Positions 35,386-46,950 of a stretch of DNA of 64,000 nucleotides are shown here, piece after piece. This DNA comes from Ectobius pallidus (Eukaryota; Arthropoda; Insecta; Blattodea; Ectobiidae): contig CAXKWD010000009.1 of the NCBI GenBank assembly GCA_964059195.1, positions 87,207,432 through 87,271,431 on the forward strand, given 5' to 3'. The stretch's first letter is position 1. Each line of letters opens with the position of its first letter. The notes below the pieces were generated by a model. That model saw only the letters and a program-made list of their open reading frames with translations. It made no database searches and was not told the origin of the DNA. The translations under genes and the position numbers were made by a program.

Positions 35386-38300
35386 ATTATTTTGCTGTTA
35401 AATACATTGTAACGAATTAATTTCATATCATACATGCAATTTAATTCATACCAATTGGGAATAAATTCATTTTCATCGCACTATTAAACTTGCGTTTTTC
35501 AAAAACAATTTATTGCAATGGAAAGGAACTCAAAATTTGCTCTGATGTAGAAAAGTACACTTTTTTTTTTAGCCACAGTTCTTGTAATAATTTGTTGTAC
35601 GAGAAGCTTAGGAAGCTTGATTGAAGTTTGACATTTAAAAAGTCTTCATTTTGAAAACTAAGAAAATGCTAAAAATAGCCACATAATTAGCATAAAATAC
35701 ATTTTCTCGAAAATAGCTAAAATGAAAAAAATACATAACAGAATGCCATCATTTAACTGTTTTTAAGCTGCAAAGCACTTCATTTACGGGAATTCTTTAA
35801 GGTTTTACTATAAAATACAGTAACGTAAAATCATTAAACAATAGCCCTTTGCTTCATGTCAAAATTATTTAAGTTAATGTTGTTCAGCTCAAATGAAATT
35901 GCTCTTAATAAACTGTATCTTATTTGTTAAGCCGAAAAGCTGCCATTTTGCGGGCCCACAAATAAGTTTGACCAATTTTCCTTCAATGATTTTAATATGA
36001 AGTCTTTCTTAACTTAATTTATCAGATTTATTACTACTGGTGTTAGTTTTCCTGTTAATTTATCGCACTTGTCTACATAATTAAATGAAAATAGTTTCTT
36101 TTGCTCATTAGCAAGCAAATATATCTCTTCTCTTAGGATGAAGCAAGTTTTTATCCCTTTTTTAAGCACCCAAGAGATATAACCCCCATAAATGTGGTTA
36201 TGTATGGATAGATAATCTGCAGCTAGTTACAGTAAAAAAAATAAAATCGTCATAACGAAAAAATATGACACATTCTGATAGTTTTGTTCAAGAAGGAGCA
36301 ATAAAATCAATTAGGGTGGTTGCTTGTTTCTGTGTATGGACGTTTTTAAACAAAAATGTGTACGAGTTGAGGTTGGTAGTGTTAATTCGGCATGACAAAT
36401 GAAAGTTTCAATAAAACTACATTACATTATATAATTAAGTTAGTTAGGTCATATCCATACTTCAGTGTGGTCCGAAAAGAGTAGCTGAAGTTACCCTTAC
36501 TATGGCCCACCACATCTGCTTTATCCATTTCCTTGGGGCTATCAATCCAAGTAGCTTATTATCTGTTAAATTGAAAGATGCACCGTAACCAATAAAGCTG
36601 CTAGACAAAATAGATTGAATATACGTGAATAATTTGTTGCTCTACCCCGATATAAGCAAAACCGTTTGGGAAATTATCTTATGGGAAACAGTAATGGCAG
36701 TCCACTTGTTCCGTAATCATAGCCACTGTAGAGACCATATGTGAAGCAGGTGCATAAAAATTGAATTTTACCTTACAAATGCCGGGTTTAATGAAGTTAA
36801 ATTCCAGTTAATGGTAATTATTTCCGGCCTTTAAGGCACTACCTCCACGCCAGTTCAAGGACCTGAAGACTTAATACTGTCTCAAGATCTACAATAAAAG
36901 CATTTCTCTTTATTTCACTTGTACTAACGTCACGTACAAGATTTAATAGAATCACTGTTACCGACCATTTTCCTATTTGTGGACTTAAAAAAAGTTTTCT
37001 TCCTGGTGGCATGGGGATACAGCAAAGCTGGTATAAATTATGTTAGCTTTGGGGATACATGTAGCGAGACCTGTACGACATTATAAATAAATTTTCACCA
37101 CACAAGAAACAAAAAATTATAGCATTACCAAACAAAGATACTCAGAACTCAGTCGGATTGTTCTCTCAGAGAGATATTTCTAGATGAACATTTCATTATA
37201 CTGATAGTGATGAAGACAAAGGGGGATGATATTATATGAACGGCATATGTATTTGAATGAACTAAAAGATCAAGGTGTAACAACTTCTTCATTCGAAGGA
37301 CTTTTGATTTAGGCCTACTTAAGCCAAAAACATATATAACAAGTATATTGTTTTAAAATTTATGCTCTCTATAAGTTACAGCTACGGTACTTCCTACTTG
37401 CGACATTTCGATAGCCTACATTGAGATTGAAAACAACATTTTTTCATGTTTATGCCTTGTTTGCTGCCCTTGGAAGAGTCCGAAATAAAAACCTCTATTT
37501 ATTGAAATACTTTCCTTTCACTGGAGTCAGACTATATTTCGTAACGTCTGGACATACGTAAAGGTGCAGTATTTTATTTTACTAAGTAGAAATAAGTTCA
37601 TTTATAGTTTATACCTTATTATACCTATTATTGTTATCGCCTATCATCATATTATGTAAAGCCAGGGGTGATTTTCTTTCCTTGCCTGTAGAACAATTGT
37701 AAAGGTCTTTGCCTATTAAAAAAAAAAAAAAAAAGACAAGAGTCTCGTGATAGCTCATCTATTAACTTTATTCTCCCATGTGCATATAGGTCTTTCTACA
37801 GGGTTATCCTATAAATGCCCTGTGTAGCACCCTGATAGGTCCCATTAAAACTACTTAGCCCAGCTTAGTAGTTTAGTAGTATCTTAGTGACGGTACCGAT
37901 AAATAATGCAATATTTGATTAGCTAAAATTCTGTGATTAGGCCTATGAATTTTCATCCACTACACTGAGAGCTCATCTAGCTTTTCAGTATTTTTGTTCC
38001 GAAAATATAAATAGTAGGCTATAATAAAATAGGATTCTAATGACAATGGTGTCAGTACTTAAGAATTATGCTCGAATATGCTTGATTCCTTACATGTAAT
38101 GTTAAAAATAGTAGCGTAACTAAATTAACGCTTAACATATAACCTACAATTAACTTGAGATTTCTGCAGACTGAGTTCGACACTAATGGACAAGTATGAC
38201 AAGTTTATTTATATCATGACTTACTTCCTGGATGGTATCTTCCGTCATAATAATTTAATCCACAGCAAATAGCTTCATGCTCAGAGCAGCTGAGTTTTAT

Positions 38301-38585
38301 TTTAAAAACGTGTTTTCAAGACAGATACTGTATAATTGAAATAACAAGGAAGTTAGTGTAAAACAGACAATTTATCCAAGTCGAGAATCACGGTTTATAT
38401 TAAAATAAAACTGTAAATAACAGTAAGGGGAAAAAAGATAAACCTTACATGTAGCAGTTTTTAGTGACCGTATAAATCTAGGATTTATAATAATTTGGTA
38501 TATAGACGATTATTAGTTTCAGAACTAGGCGGATTCGTATTAAGAATATTGGTTTAATATTATCTAAAGTGACCATTTCAGAATT
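35384..38585. other. AT-rich stretch without recognised gene
   Basis: Three kilobases with no SINE boxes, no LINE blocks and no obvious inverted repeats. A 15-A run lies near 37719. Two TAGGCCTA motifs are at 37310 and 37938. Confidence 0.45.
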
Positions 38586-38639
38586 TTTAAATCATTACAG
38601 CAAACTCGGGATTAAATACTTTGTGTGAAAAGACATAGT

Positions 38640-39210
38640 AAAGCAGAGCGGAGCTAGTGAGGAGAGGAGAAAGGAGAGAGTAGAGAAAGAGTAGAGAGTG
38701 AAAGATGTATAGACAGATAGTGCGACAAATAGGCAATGAATATAATGAGAAAAAGATAGAGAAATGCAATAAGTTAGAAAGATGAAAACTGATAAAGTTA
38801 CAGAGTACAGAACTAAGTGGGCTGATAGGCCTACATAGAAGAAGAAAGGATAAACATGGAGAGATAGGAAAAGAGAGAGTTGGAAGATTATGCAGATAGA
38901 AAGACATAATGATATACGCATAGGCTAGCCTATACCTGAAGAGAGAAAAGAGAGAGAAGGGTAGAAGAAAAACTCCACAGATCAGATAGACATCAGAGAG
39001 CGATTGAAGATAGCAGGGATGGATAGAGCTAGGAAGAGGCAAGCAGAGTGATAGAGAAAGGGTGAGGAATACATAGAGATGGGAACAGAAAAGAGAAAGA
39101 TAAATAAAGAAATAAAGAAAAAATAAATTAAAGATAAAATATGTAAAAAAAGTAAAGTAAAGTAACAAAAAAAAATAGAGACTGAAATGTGTAAGAGGAT
39201 ATGCGGCTAG
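38640..39210 (+). repeat. Long purine-rich (GA-biased) tract
   Basis: For about 570 bp the plus strand is dominated by A and G in irregular GAGA/AAAG/AGATAG words, without a fixed repeat unit. The long hydrophobic open frame on the opposite strand (38587-39258) is a by-product of this composition (Leu/Ser/Phe/Tyr codons). Confidence 0.8.
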
Positions 39211-39671
39211 AGAGAAGACAGTAGGAGAGATATTACAATTCAATATCTGACGATTCATATGATTACTGAAATGAAAGTAGATTGTGAACTTAGTAAATGA
39301 TACATATGTAGATCTATAAACATCTTTAACATAATTACATAGTTTTTTGCGTTCTAAGAACTGCTAAATATCGTTACACGACGATCCCTTGCAAATTAAA
39401 AGAAGATTCTTTTCAATAATACAAACGATGGAAAGCATAAGTTATACCTACACACTTCATTACCTTGTAATAAACAGTAATAGCAAAAGCAATTTAACTG
39501 AAATCCTTTGCAGTTTCTGCTAAGTTCAATATCGATATTAAATGTTGATTGTGTATGGAGAATGCAAATTAAATTTATGGTATAGGATGGCAACAAAATT
39601 TGCTATGCTGAAGGGTAGATAGTACAGAATACTTAATGCTCAAGACAGATTATTATCGTTTCATGATGCAT

Positions 39672-39800
39672 GCGAAAATTCCTGTCACAAGACAGACAAA
39701 CAATCTTGTTTACTGCCGAGTGATGTTAAACTCAACTCTTATCTGACTGTTATAATTATACATCTTAAGAATGATTCACATTCTAAAACCGTCTTAGCAA
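39672..39800 (+). repeat. Repeat R, copy 1 (~130 bp)
   Basis: GCGAAAATTCCTGTCACAAG, CAATCTTGTTTACTGCCGA and CATTCTAAAACCGTCTTA are repeated in the same order and orientation at 40609-40740, with about 85-90% identity by eye. Confidence 0.85.
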
Positions 39801-40112
39801 ATACAATGTACAAAGCCTAAGTTAGTTTACGGAAGACGCTTAATTGTATTATGGTGCGAATTACAACCAAATCTGGCGATCGGGTGCAGCCCATTAAACC
39901 TAACGGTTCTGTGTTCAAACACAGCCAAGGGCAATTAATTACCGGGACAAACAATAAGAACTGCACGAAAATGAATCTGATCAAGGGTTTCAAATTGTTT
40001 AAAAACCTGAATCAGAGCTTCTGAATAATATGGGACGCGTTTTTCGTGTTAGATTGTCGCTATCTTTTTCACGTGACCTTACCTTTTATAATATGAAAAA
40101 TACTGTATTAGT
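39801..40112. other. No gene recognised; weak tRNA-like patch
   Basis: GGTTCTGTGTTCAAACACAG at 39904-39923 looks vaguely B-box-like, but it also forms a CTGTGTTCAAACACAG hairpin. No SINE body follows. Confidence 0.3.
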
Positions 40113-40608
40113 AAATCGAAATCTAGATAACACGGGAAAACATATTTCACGATGCCCCCCCCCAAAAAAGTATTTTTGGAATGACGTCAGTCTGTATGTC
40201 TGTCTGTCTGTTAGTCTGTTCGTGTACACCTGCTGCGGCTAAACGGATCATTGAATTTACTTCATTTTTTTTTTAATTTCATCTGAATGAAACAAATTAG
40301 TTACATTAACCGAAATATTAAGGTGACTTTGCATGAAAACTTTTTTCAAAATATTATTTTTTGAAAAAATTAACCCCCCCGGTTTTAATAAAAATCAACA
40401 CTTTGAAACGTCCATATGTGGCTTATAAAATGGCTATATTGGATTTTCTGTAAAAAATTAAGTAAAGATACTTTACTCGCGTAAAGGTCACAAGATTTTT
40501 AGCTACACGCGTTAAGGCTACATTTCTCCACTCTCACACTCCCCTCATTCTCCTCTTTAGTGTACTATGAATGCATGTGTGATGTGTTTAGCTACCACAT
40601 AGACCTGC

Positions 40609-40740
40609 GAAAATTCCTGTCACAAGACAGACAAACAATCTTGTTTACTGCCGAATGATCATAAGCTCAACTCATATCTGTTATAATTAGCCGACATCTT
40701 AAGCATGATTCATATTCCAAAACCGTCTTAATAATTATTA
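40609..40740 (+). repeat. Repeat R, copy 2
   Basis: The partner of 39672-39800. It lies in the spacer of the large inverted repeat, directly upstream of the family D head. Confidence 0.85.
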
Positions 40741-40756
40741 ATAAAATATTCAAAAT

Positions 40757-40990
40757 GAATTTATTAAGTATGGTACTTTACAAGATTGTGTGGGGGACGG
40801 GAAAATGTTTGTCCGTCCGTGTGCCCGTACGCGCGATAACTCAAATACGCTTTATCGGATTTTCATGAAACTTGGTATACGCATTTATAACGTCCATGGG
40901 AAGTAGCCTATTGATATTGGATCAACTAGGTTGACTGGCACCGGAGTAAAGTCCAATTTTTAGTGCATGTTTTATGGTAATATTTTACCT
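40757..40990 (+). mobile_element. Family D repeat fragment (head plus one unit)
   Basis: TTATTAAGTATGGTACTTTA, GATTGTGTGGGGGACGGG, GATAACTCAAATACGC, CATGAAACTTGGTATACGC, ACGTCCATGGGAAG and CACCGGAGTAAAGTCC occur in family order. The tail module is missing. Confidence 0.8.
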
Positions 40991-41511
40991 GATTTTATTT
41001 AGTTTTTATCTTGATATCTATTAATTTTTTTAAGAAATATCTGTGACAAAATATGCTCATTTTAACTTTCTCTACAACTTTATTGTGCTAGGCTTTCATG
41101 TATCCCCTAATGTAATGGAGATAGTTTGGGAAAAAAATTTACGCGAGTAAAGTACCCCTACTTAATTTTTTACAGAAAATCCAATATAGCCATTTTATAA
41201 GCCACATATGGACGTTTGAAAGTGTAGATTTTTATTAAAACCGTGAGAGTAATTTTTTCCAAAAATAATATTTTGAAAAAAAGTTTTTATGCAAAGTCAC
41301 CTTAATATTTCGGTTAATGTAACTAATTTGTTTCATTTAGATGAAATTTAAAAAATGAAGTAAATTTAATGATCCGTTTAGCCGCAGCAGGTGTACACGA
41401 ACAGACTGACAAGACAGACAGACAGACAGACAGACAGCCGTCATTCCAAAAATACTTTTTTTCTGGGCATCGTGAAACATGTTTTACGGTGTTATCTCGA
41501 TTTCGATTTTT

Positions 41512-42489
41512 TGGTCATGATCACAATACTTTTTCTAAGTAAAAGGGATGTTGACGATAAAAATTAGGGCTATATATATGTTCATATTAAAAACTCTCTT
41601 TGCTATTAGTAATGAATTTCATCGTCAGACAGGGTTAAAATAGTTTTAAAATAGAGAGATTGTCCACCTTAGAACCCTTGTCGTTGCACTTATCTGGGGC
41701 CTTTTATAAAATATAAAACAACATAGAAGGCACAAGCACACGTTAAAAACACTGTTGTCATATTATTAAAACTTCTTCTTGGTCCCAGATGCGTCTATTA
41801 CTTGCTATTTTCCGTGCACATTTCTATAAATAGGCCTACTTAAATTCAACAAAATACGAAATCATTATTTCTGGGGAGGGAGATTGAATATACGAAATTT
41901 TAACATGGGTTTTCAGGTTATCTAATATTCAACATTTTATCTCTTTTGCTTCAAATATAGTTTACAGTTGGTATATACAAATAATTTCTCTAATTGCAGA
42001 TGTGGTCGAAGCCATCACGGAGTACCCAGCATTGATGTGGAGTTTTATTTTTCCGGTGTTTATTGGTGTATCATACTGATGTGTGTACAAACTTTACTAT
42101 ATCAAGAAACAAGAAGACAAGAAGATAGTGTTTTTATTTAGTGTCTGTGACATCAAGAAAAAAAAAACTTTTCTAAATCAAGAACGTGCTGAGGAAGACA
42201 TCACTAAGATTCAGACCTCCACTTCATAATTTTGTGCTTTGGCGTGGAATTTTGGAGTAAGGTCTGTGTATGCTCAATTCCTAAATACTGCTGGACACCT
42301 AAAGGTATTAACGAAAATAGTATTTAGAAATGAGCAAAGATAGGGGCCTCTTTTCAGAGGTGAAGAGCGGTCTTGGTGCAGACCGAGGCCACTGAACACC
42401 AGAAGACCAGCTATTCCGTCATCGAAAAAAGGTAAACAATATGTGTATTAAGCATGATCCACTGAAAACTTTTTAAATTCTAAAATACA
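41512..42489. other. No convincing gene; one weak exon-like patch
   Basis: At 41990-42080 TCTCTAATTGCAG resembles a splice acceptor, followed by 26 open codons (DVVEAITEYPALM...). Too little to call. The remainder is AT-rich with no repeat partner. Confidence 0.2.
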
Positions 42490-43040
42490 TTCGTTTTTAT
42501 TATGTGCCAAAAATTTATGAAATTGTGTGGTGGACGGGATAATGTCTGTCCGTCTGTCTGTCTTCTGTCCATGTGTCTGTACGCACGATAACTCGAATAC
42601 GCTTTATCGGATTTCCACGAAACTTAGTATACGCACTTATAACATCCATGGGACAAAGCCTGTTGATTTTGGAACAAATCGGTTCACTGGTACCGGAGTA
42701 ATGCTCAATTTAGTGCATATTTTATGGTAATATATTATACAGAATTCATCAAATGCAAATCAGTTCTCATGACAACAATATTGTTTGCAGCGTTCATATA
42801 GGCTTTGGAAGTTGCAATATTAATAGCTTTGACAAATAACACCATCCACACATTCCTTCACACATGCTTATCAAACTAGACCTTTGATCTTTCGTACGCC
42901 CTGCTTAATGAATGGATCTGGAGCTTAACTCGGAGATAGATTACAAAAATAACTTCTTTTCTGGATATCATAATTGCAATTATCACTGATTAAACAAAAC
43001 TATTCTGGCACTTTGTTATATCAATTTAGCTGATTTGATT
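42490..43040 (+). mobile_element. Family D repeat with tail
   Basis: Head TATGTGCCAAAAATTTATG-AAATTGTGTGG, a TCTGTC run and one unit (ACGCTTTATCGGATTTCC, CCATGGGACAAAGCCTG, TGGTACCGGAGTAATGC). A middle module shared with 62245 (TCATGACAACAATATTG..GGCTTTGGAA), then the tail module CCTGCTTAATGAATGGATC and ATTCTGGCACTTTGTTATAT. This is the most complete single-unit copy in plus orientation. Confidence 0.75.
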
Positions 43041-44075
43041 AATATTGCGAATTATTTACTTGATACTCTTACGATGCCATCATGGTATTTAATATTTTAT
43101 GCGTAAAAACAGTCTATATTTGCTTATCGTAATGCATGTAGTAATGCATCCCATGGAGATTATTTTCTGGAAAGGAAAATCATTATATGGATTATTCCAC
43201 TTATACTTCCGGTACAGTATATAATATACCGCTTGGCAACTATCTCATGTTCTTTATCCATCAAGCACAGCCTGTATGTGAAACTTGTGCGACTTAGTTT
43301 TTACGACAAATTTCTATAAAACGATCGTAGTTGCAGTGACCATTTTGTTAAGGTTAAAATACAGTTTATTGTATTTAACATATTACCTAATTTTATGGGT
43401 CTTATTTATGACTTTTATTTATATTAGCTTTTTTTCGTAAAATTATCATAAAAATAGAAATCGTTATTTTCAACTCATCTAGATAAATAGATTAGTTAAA
43501 GAGCACTCGAGGATTACATATTGCTATAATCTATAATCCTTCATAACCATTAACATTGTAACAATGTGAATAATGACTGCCTTTCAAATGTATAGCTCTA
43601 GATAATGGCGTTCGCAGAGCACAATATCAAGAGGAAGCAACTAAGCTCCCCCCCCCCCAAAAAAAAATTTCTCTTCTTTAATGTTGACGCAAAATACTGC
43701 GAAATGAATAATTAATATTGCATGAAAAATAAAATCTCAGGAGCAGCAACGATGGTCGGGCGCCTTTGCCTAACCGCAAACACACTACTGTACTTCTAAT
43801 TTCTATTTTCTAGGATTCGGATTAATATCTCATTTTATTTGTCTCTAAAGAGGGGAAAATATCTTAACGGTTGAATAGGCCTAATCATTCAATTAGCTAT
43901 AAATTCTAAAAATGGAGCTAAAGTTCCGTATTTTTATATGAATATTAATAAACTAAATTAACAAAAAAATGACGCTATAAGTTACCGGCACAAAACATGA
44001 AAATTTAAAGTTTCGTTCTTCTTCTGTTTCTTTTTTTCTGACTTCTTTTTTAAAAGGAGTGAAATGGATATGTTT
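43041..44075. other. No gene recognised
   Basis: AT-rich; a C10-A9 junction run at about 43650-43669. No other structure noticed. Confidence 0.4.
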
Positions 44076-44109
44076 AAAGCACTGCCTTCTAAACTGTATT
44101 AATCGTGTA

Positions 44110-44558
44110 TACACTGCCTGTCCTATACGGCTAATTTTGCGTACTCGGCGACATTACAGATGGCAGCACCTTTCACACCCAGACTGCTTCTTGTTTTTTG
44201 CTACGACATTGTTGATTATGTAGTGCTGTCACCGCCGTCTCATAATCACTGCCTTCTAAACTGTATTACTCCTCGAGACGGCGGTGCTCATAATATAGTC
44301 TATCAATGCGTCTAATTAATTTACATTTATTTTAATTATTGCTCCAAAATTCCATTTCAAGGTAAGTGTCATATACTGGAATAATATTACGTTCTAAACA
44401 AATAGGCCTAACACAAGTATCTGTGTCTGTTTAGTGCTTATTTTGATTAGTGATTGCTGAAATCTGGGTGTGAACTGTGTCGCCTCTACTGGATAAATGA
44501 GGCAATTTAACAATACTCTGAACTCCATGTTAAAATAAAGCATAGGACAGGCAGTGTA
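44110..44558. mobile_element. TA-flanked TIR element, 445 bp
   Basis: The perfect 15-bp terminal inverted repeats CACTGCCTGTCCTAT (44112-44126) and ATAGGACAGGCAGTG (44542-44556) are each bordered by TA. The interior has no transposase frame but carries the 12-bp inverted pair CACCGCCGTCTC/GAGACGGCGGTG (44230-44241; 44275-44286) and a 22-bp sequence (CACTGCCTTCTAAACTGTAT+TA at 44247-44268) that also occurs just outside the left end (44080-44101). Confidence 0.8.
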
Positions 44559-44879
44559 ATTCTCGAGACGGCGGTGGTTTAAAGATGGGAACGTTCAACG
44601 ATGCACTGTGATACACGAATGAAAAAAACACACACAAATGCATCAGGATCCGCACTTAATAATGTAGCAGCTGCTGCATTAGATGCAAATCCGGGGCTTG
44701 CATTACATCATGACGTAAGCAACTGAGATGCAACGTGACAGCAATAACCTATCAGATTCGTGATTTGCTTCCGAACCTTTCTGTCCAGTAGAGAGAGTTC
44801 AGTGGAGCAGGACAGTAACCAGATGGAAAGGAATTCCGTTTATTGATAACGTGAAAATGATATAATATTCATGTTTCCA

Positions 44880-45126
44880 CAGATTCCTACAATATGTATT
44901 AACAATACATGGGAATGTTTAGAAGAAAAATTAGTCCCATCAGGGATTAGAATACAGGCCAAAAACTTCAGCTGAATGTGCTGACGATCTACCACCAGAA
45001 TTAGTCAGAGCTCGTGACAACTATTACACTTATAAGGAGAGTATCGAAACCTACTCGCCAAAACCTATTTGGAAATTTTGGCAATATAAACGGTGTGCCA
45101 TAATCAGACCGAACGCAACAAAATAA
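44880..45126 (+). pseudogene. Possible degraded coding fragment, identity unknown
   Basis: After TTTCCACAG (acceptor-like) one frame reads PTICINNTWECLEEKLV. It then shifts by one base into GLEYRPKTSAECADDLPPEL, then VRARDNYYTYKESIETYSPK, then PIWKFWQYK, ending at a stop near 45125. The residue mix (Trp, Tyr, Pro, charged) is more protein-like than the surroundings. I recognise no family. It may be a retroelement or processed-gene remnant, or chance. Confidence 0.3.
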
Positions 45127-45584
45127 TTAGGTGCTGTAAGACTGTAATAATTCCTAAAAGAGACGACAGTAATGACACGCAACTGGACAATCCCTTTTTA
45201 ATATAGAATGCAGGGATAAGTGCGTTCAATATGCTATGGCACTCCACCAGGGTTGTCCAAATCCAGTAACGACTTGCGGAATTTTCCTATCATTCAATTT
45301 TGTTATTAAGAGTTCTATTCGGAACCTTTCGGCTAAGAAAACTATTGTTTATATGAGAAATTGTCATTGTGTAGGCTTATTAATTCTGTAGGCTTAATTT
45401 GAAGGTAGGTTAGGTTTATGGGACTTGGTACTTTCCTCGTAAGTCAATATAATTTTGTGAGGTTAAATGCTTCTAATGCCTTCTCCGAGAGGAAAGCCTT
45501 CAACGTTACAAACCTAGATTAATATTTTTAGAATTACCGGAATTTCATGACTTTAGCGTTAGCTTTAAATGGTTGGTTAGTTAT

Positions 45585-45740
45585 GTGGCCTGTGTGCAGG
45601 AATTTTGTTCCGCAGGAGTTCTTTTACAAACTGGTAAATCTACAGACATGGGTATGTCACATGTACGGGAGAGAACCCGCTACCTTGAGCACAAAAAGCT
45701 AATGCCCTACTCACTATGCTACCCAGGCCGGCTATAGCGT
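45585..45740 (-). mobile_element. Family C tRNA-headed SINE
   Basis: The minus strand reads GCCGGCCTGGGTAGCATAGT (A-box side) and GTAGCGGGTTCTCTCCCG (B-box side), followed by CCATGTCTGTAGATTTACC. It is paired with the copy at 25745-25908. Confidence 0.65.
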
Positions 45741-46150
45741 TAGCGTGATCATTAATTGGTGGTCCTACTCGGATCAAATTTAGCTGGATGCATTTCCCAG
45801 AAGATTTTTCCTTCTTTATTAATATCATCTTCGTCGTCCTCGAAGAGGTATTATCATTATCACATAGGCTACATTTAATCATCCAATCATCATTGTCAAA
45901 TATCTAGTATGCTAAAAGCAAAGTTGATAATGAAACATTAATAATATTCATTCTGCTAAGAAATTTGAAGTTTACGAATTAATTTTTATTACTTTAGGCC
46001 TAATCTGGTTTTTGTTTATGTGTTTATGAAGCTAGTAAATATAATTAGGGATTAAATAGGATGGTTTGTAAGGTAGTGCGGTTTCCCGGACTGTTCACCT
46101 TCACTGTATAGAACCGTTTGTGATTCAAACTTGGTGGAAATTAATAGCAA
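45741..46150. other. No gene recognised
   Basis: AT-rich spacer with one TAGGCCTA at 45995. Confidence 0.4.
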
Positions 46151-46151
46151 C

Positions 46152-46718
46152 TTATACCCTTAGCAAGCAGGGATGGCGGTTGAGGCAGGTAGGTTCCTTC
46201 ACCCGCAAGCACCCTCACATTTAAAAGGGTAGGGGATTAGTACCGACCGTAATTTCCGCCCCGTGAGTCACCTAGTCTATTTCAGTCAGTCAATCTTAGA
46301 TTGTTTTAATATGTCATTTTATCTTAAAATGTTTGCTATATATCAATTCTACACATAATTACAAGAAAAATGACACCAAACAATGTATAATTTACTTTAA
46401 TAGGAACATTTATAACAAATACATAAATAAAAGTTACGAGAAAACTGCTTTCAAGTCCTATGTTCCTATTAAAGTAAATTATAAATTGTTTGGTGTCATT
46501 TTTCTTGTAATTATGTGTAGAATTGATATATAACAAACATGTTAAGGTAAAATGACATATTAAAAAAATCTAAGATTGACTGATTGAAGTAGACTAGGTG
46601 ACTCATAGGGCGGAAATTACGGTCGGTACTAATCCACTGCCCTTGTAAATGTGAGGGTGCTTGCGGGTGAAGGAACCTACCTGGCCTCAACCGCCATCCC
46701 TGCTTGCTAAGGGTATAA
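46152..46718. mobile_element. Fold-back element: 567-bp near-perfect palindrome, TA-flanked ends
   Basis: The arms 46152-46409 and 46460-46718 (about 258 bp each) are reverse complements with only scattered differences, separated by a 50-bp loop. The ends read TTATACCCTTAGCAAGC and GCTTGCTAAGGGTATAA, so a TA duplication around CCCTTAGC termini is possible. The arms start GC-rich (GGGATGGCGGTTGAGG) and end AT-rich. The two strands therefore encode nearly the same short open frame (MLYINSTHNYKKNDTKQ), which is a symmetry artefact. No transposase is present. Confidence 0.9.
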
Positions 46719-46857
46719 ATTTTGGAGAACTGCTAAAACATTCGGATTGGTCGGTAATGTTAATTGAACCGCATTGTGAGTCCTAGATGTTATAGCTTCA
46801 GCCAACAAATTCGTGATCAATGTCTTCTTCGTAATCAATGACTTTAATAATAAATTT

Positions 46858-46950
46858 ATCTCTGTCCCTCTACATTTTCTCTTCCTTTCCCCATCTCATA
46901 TTCTCTCCATCTCTCTTACTCACTCACCCATTCTCTCTCTGTCCAAGATA
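46858..46950 (+). repeat. Pyrimidine-rich patch
   Basis: CT-dominated sequence (TCTCTCC, CTCTCT words) of about 90 bp without a fixed unit. Confidence 0.7.

Larger units (their letters stand above)
40113..41511. repeat. Large inverted repeat: ~373-bp arms, ~650-bp spacer
   Basis: The left arm (40113-40485) runs from AAATCGAAATCTAGATAACA through CACGATGCCC, TCTGTCTGTCTG, CACCTGCTGCGGCTAAACGG and GCTATATTGGATTTTCTG to CTTTACTCGCGTAAA. The right arm (41138-41511) holds the reverse complement of each in mirrored order, with roughly 10% divergence. The spacer contains repeat R copy 2 and a family D head. The arm motif (TCTG)n plus an ACGGATCATTGAA-type sentence resembles the architecture of family D but is a different sequence. 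Confidence 0.9.

Noticed and set aside
38587..39258. 223-codon hydrophobic open frame on the minus strand, resembling a multi-pass membrane protein
   Set aside because: It mirrors a purine-rich tract; Leu/Ser/Phe/Tyr content comes from CT-rich codons, and there is no conserved motif.
46333..46536. Matching 66-residue open frames on opposite strands
   Set aside because: They result from the palindrome; the same DNA is read in both directions.
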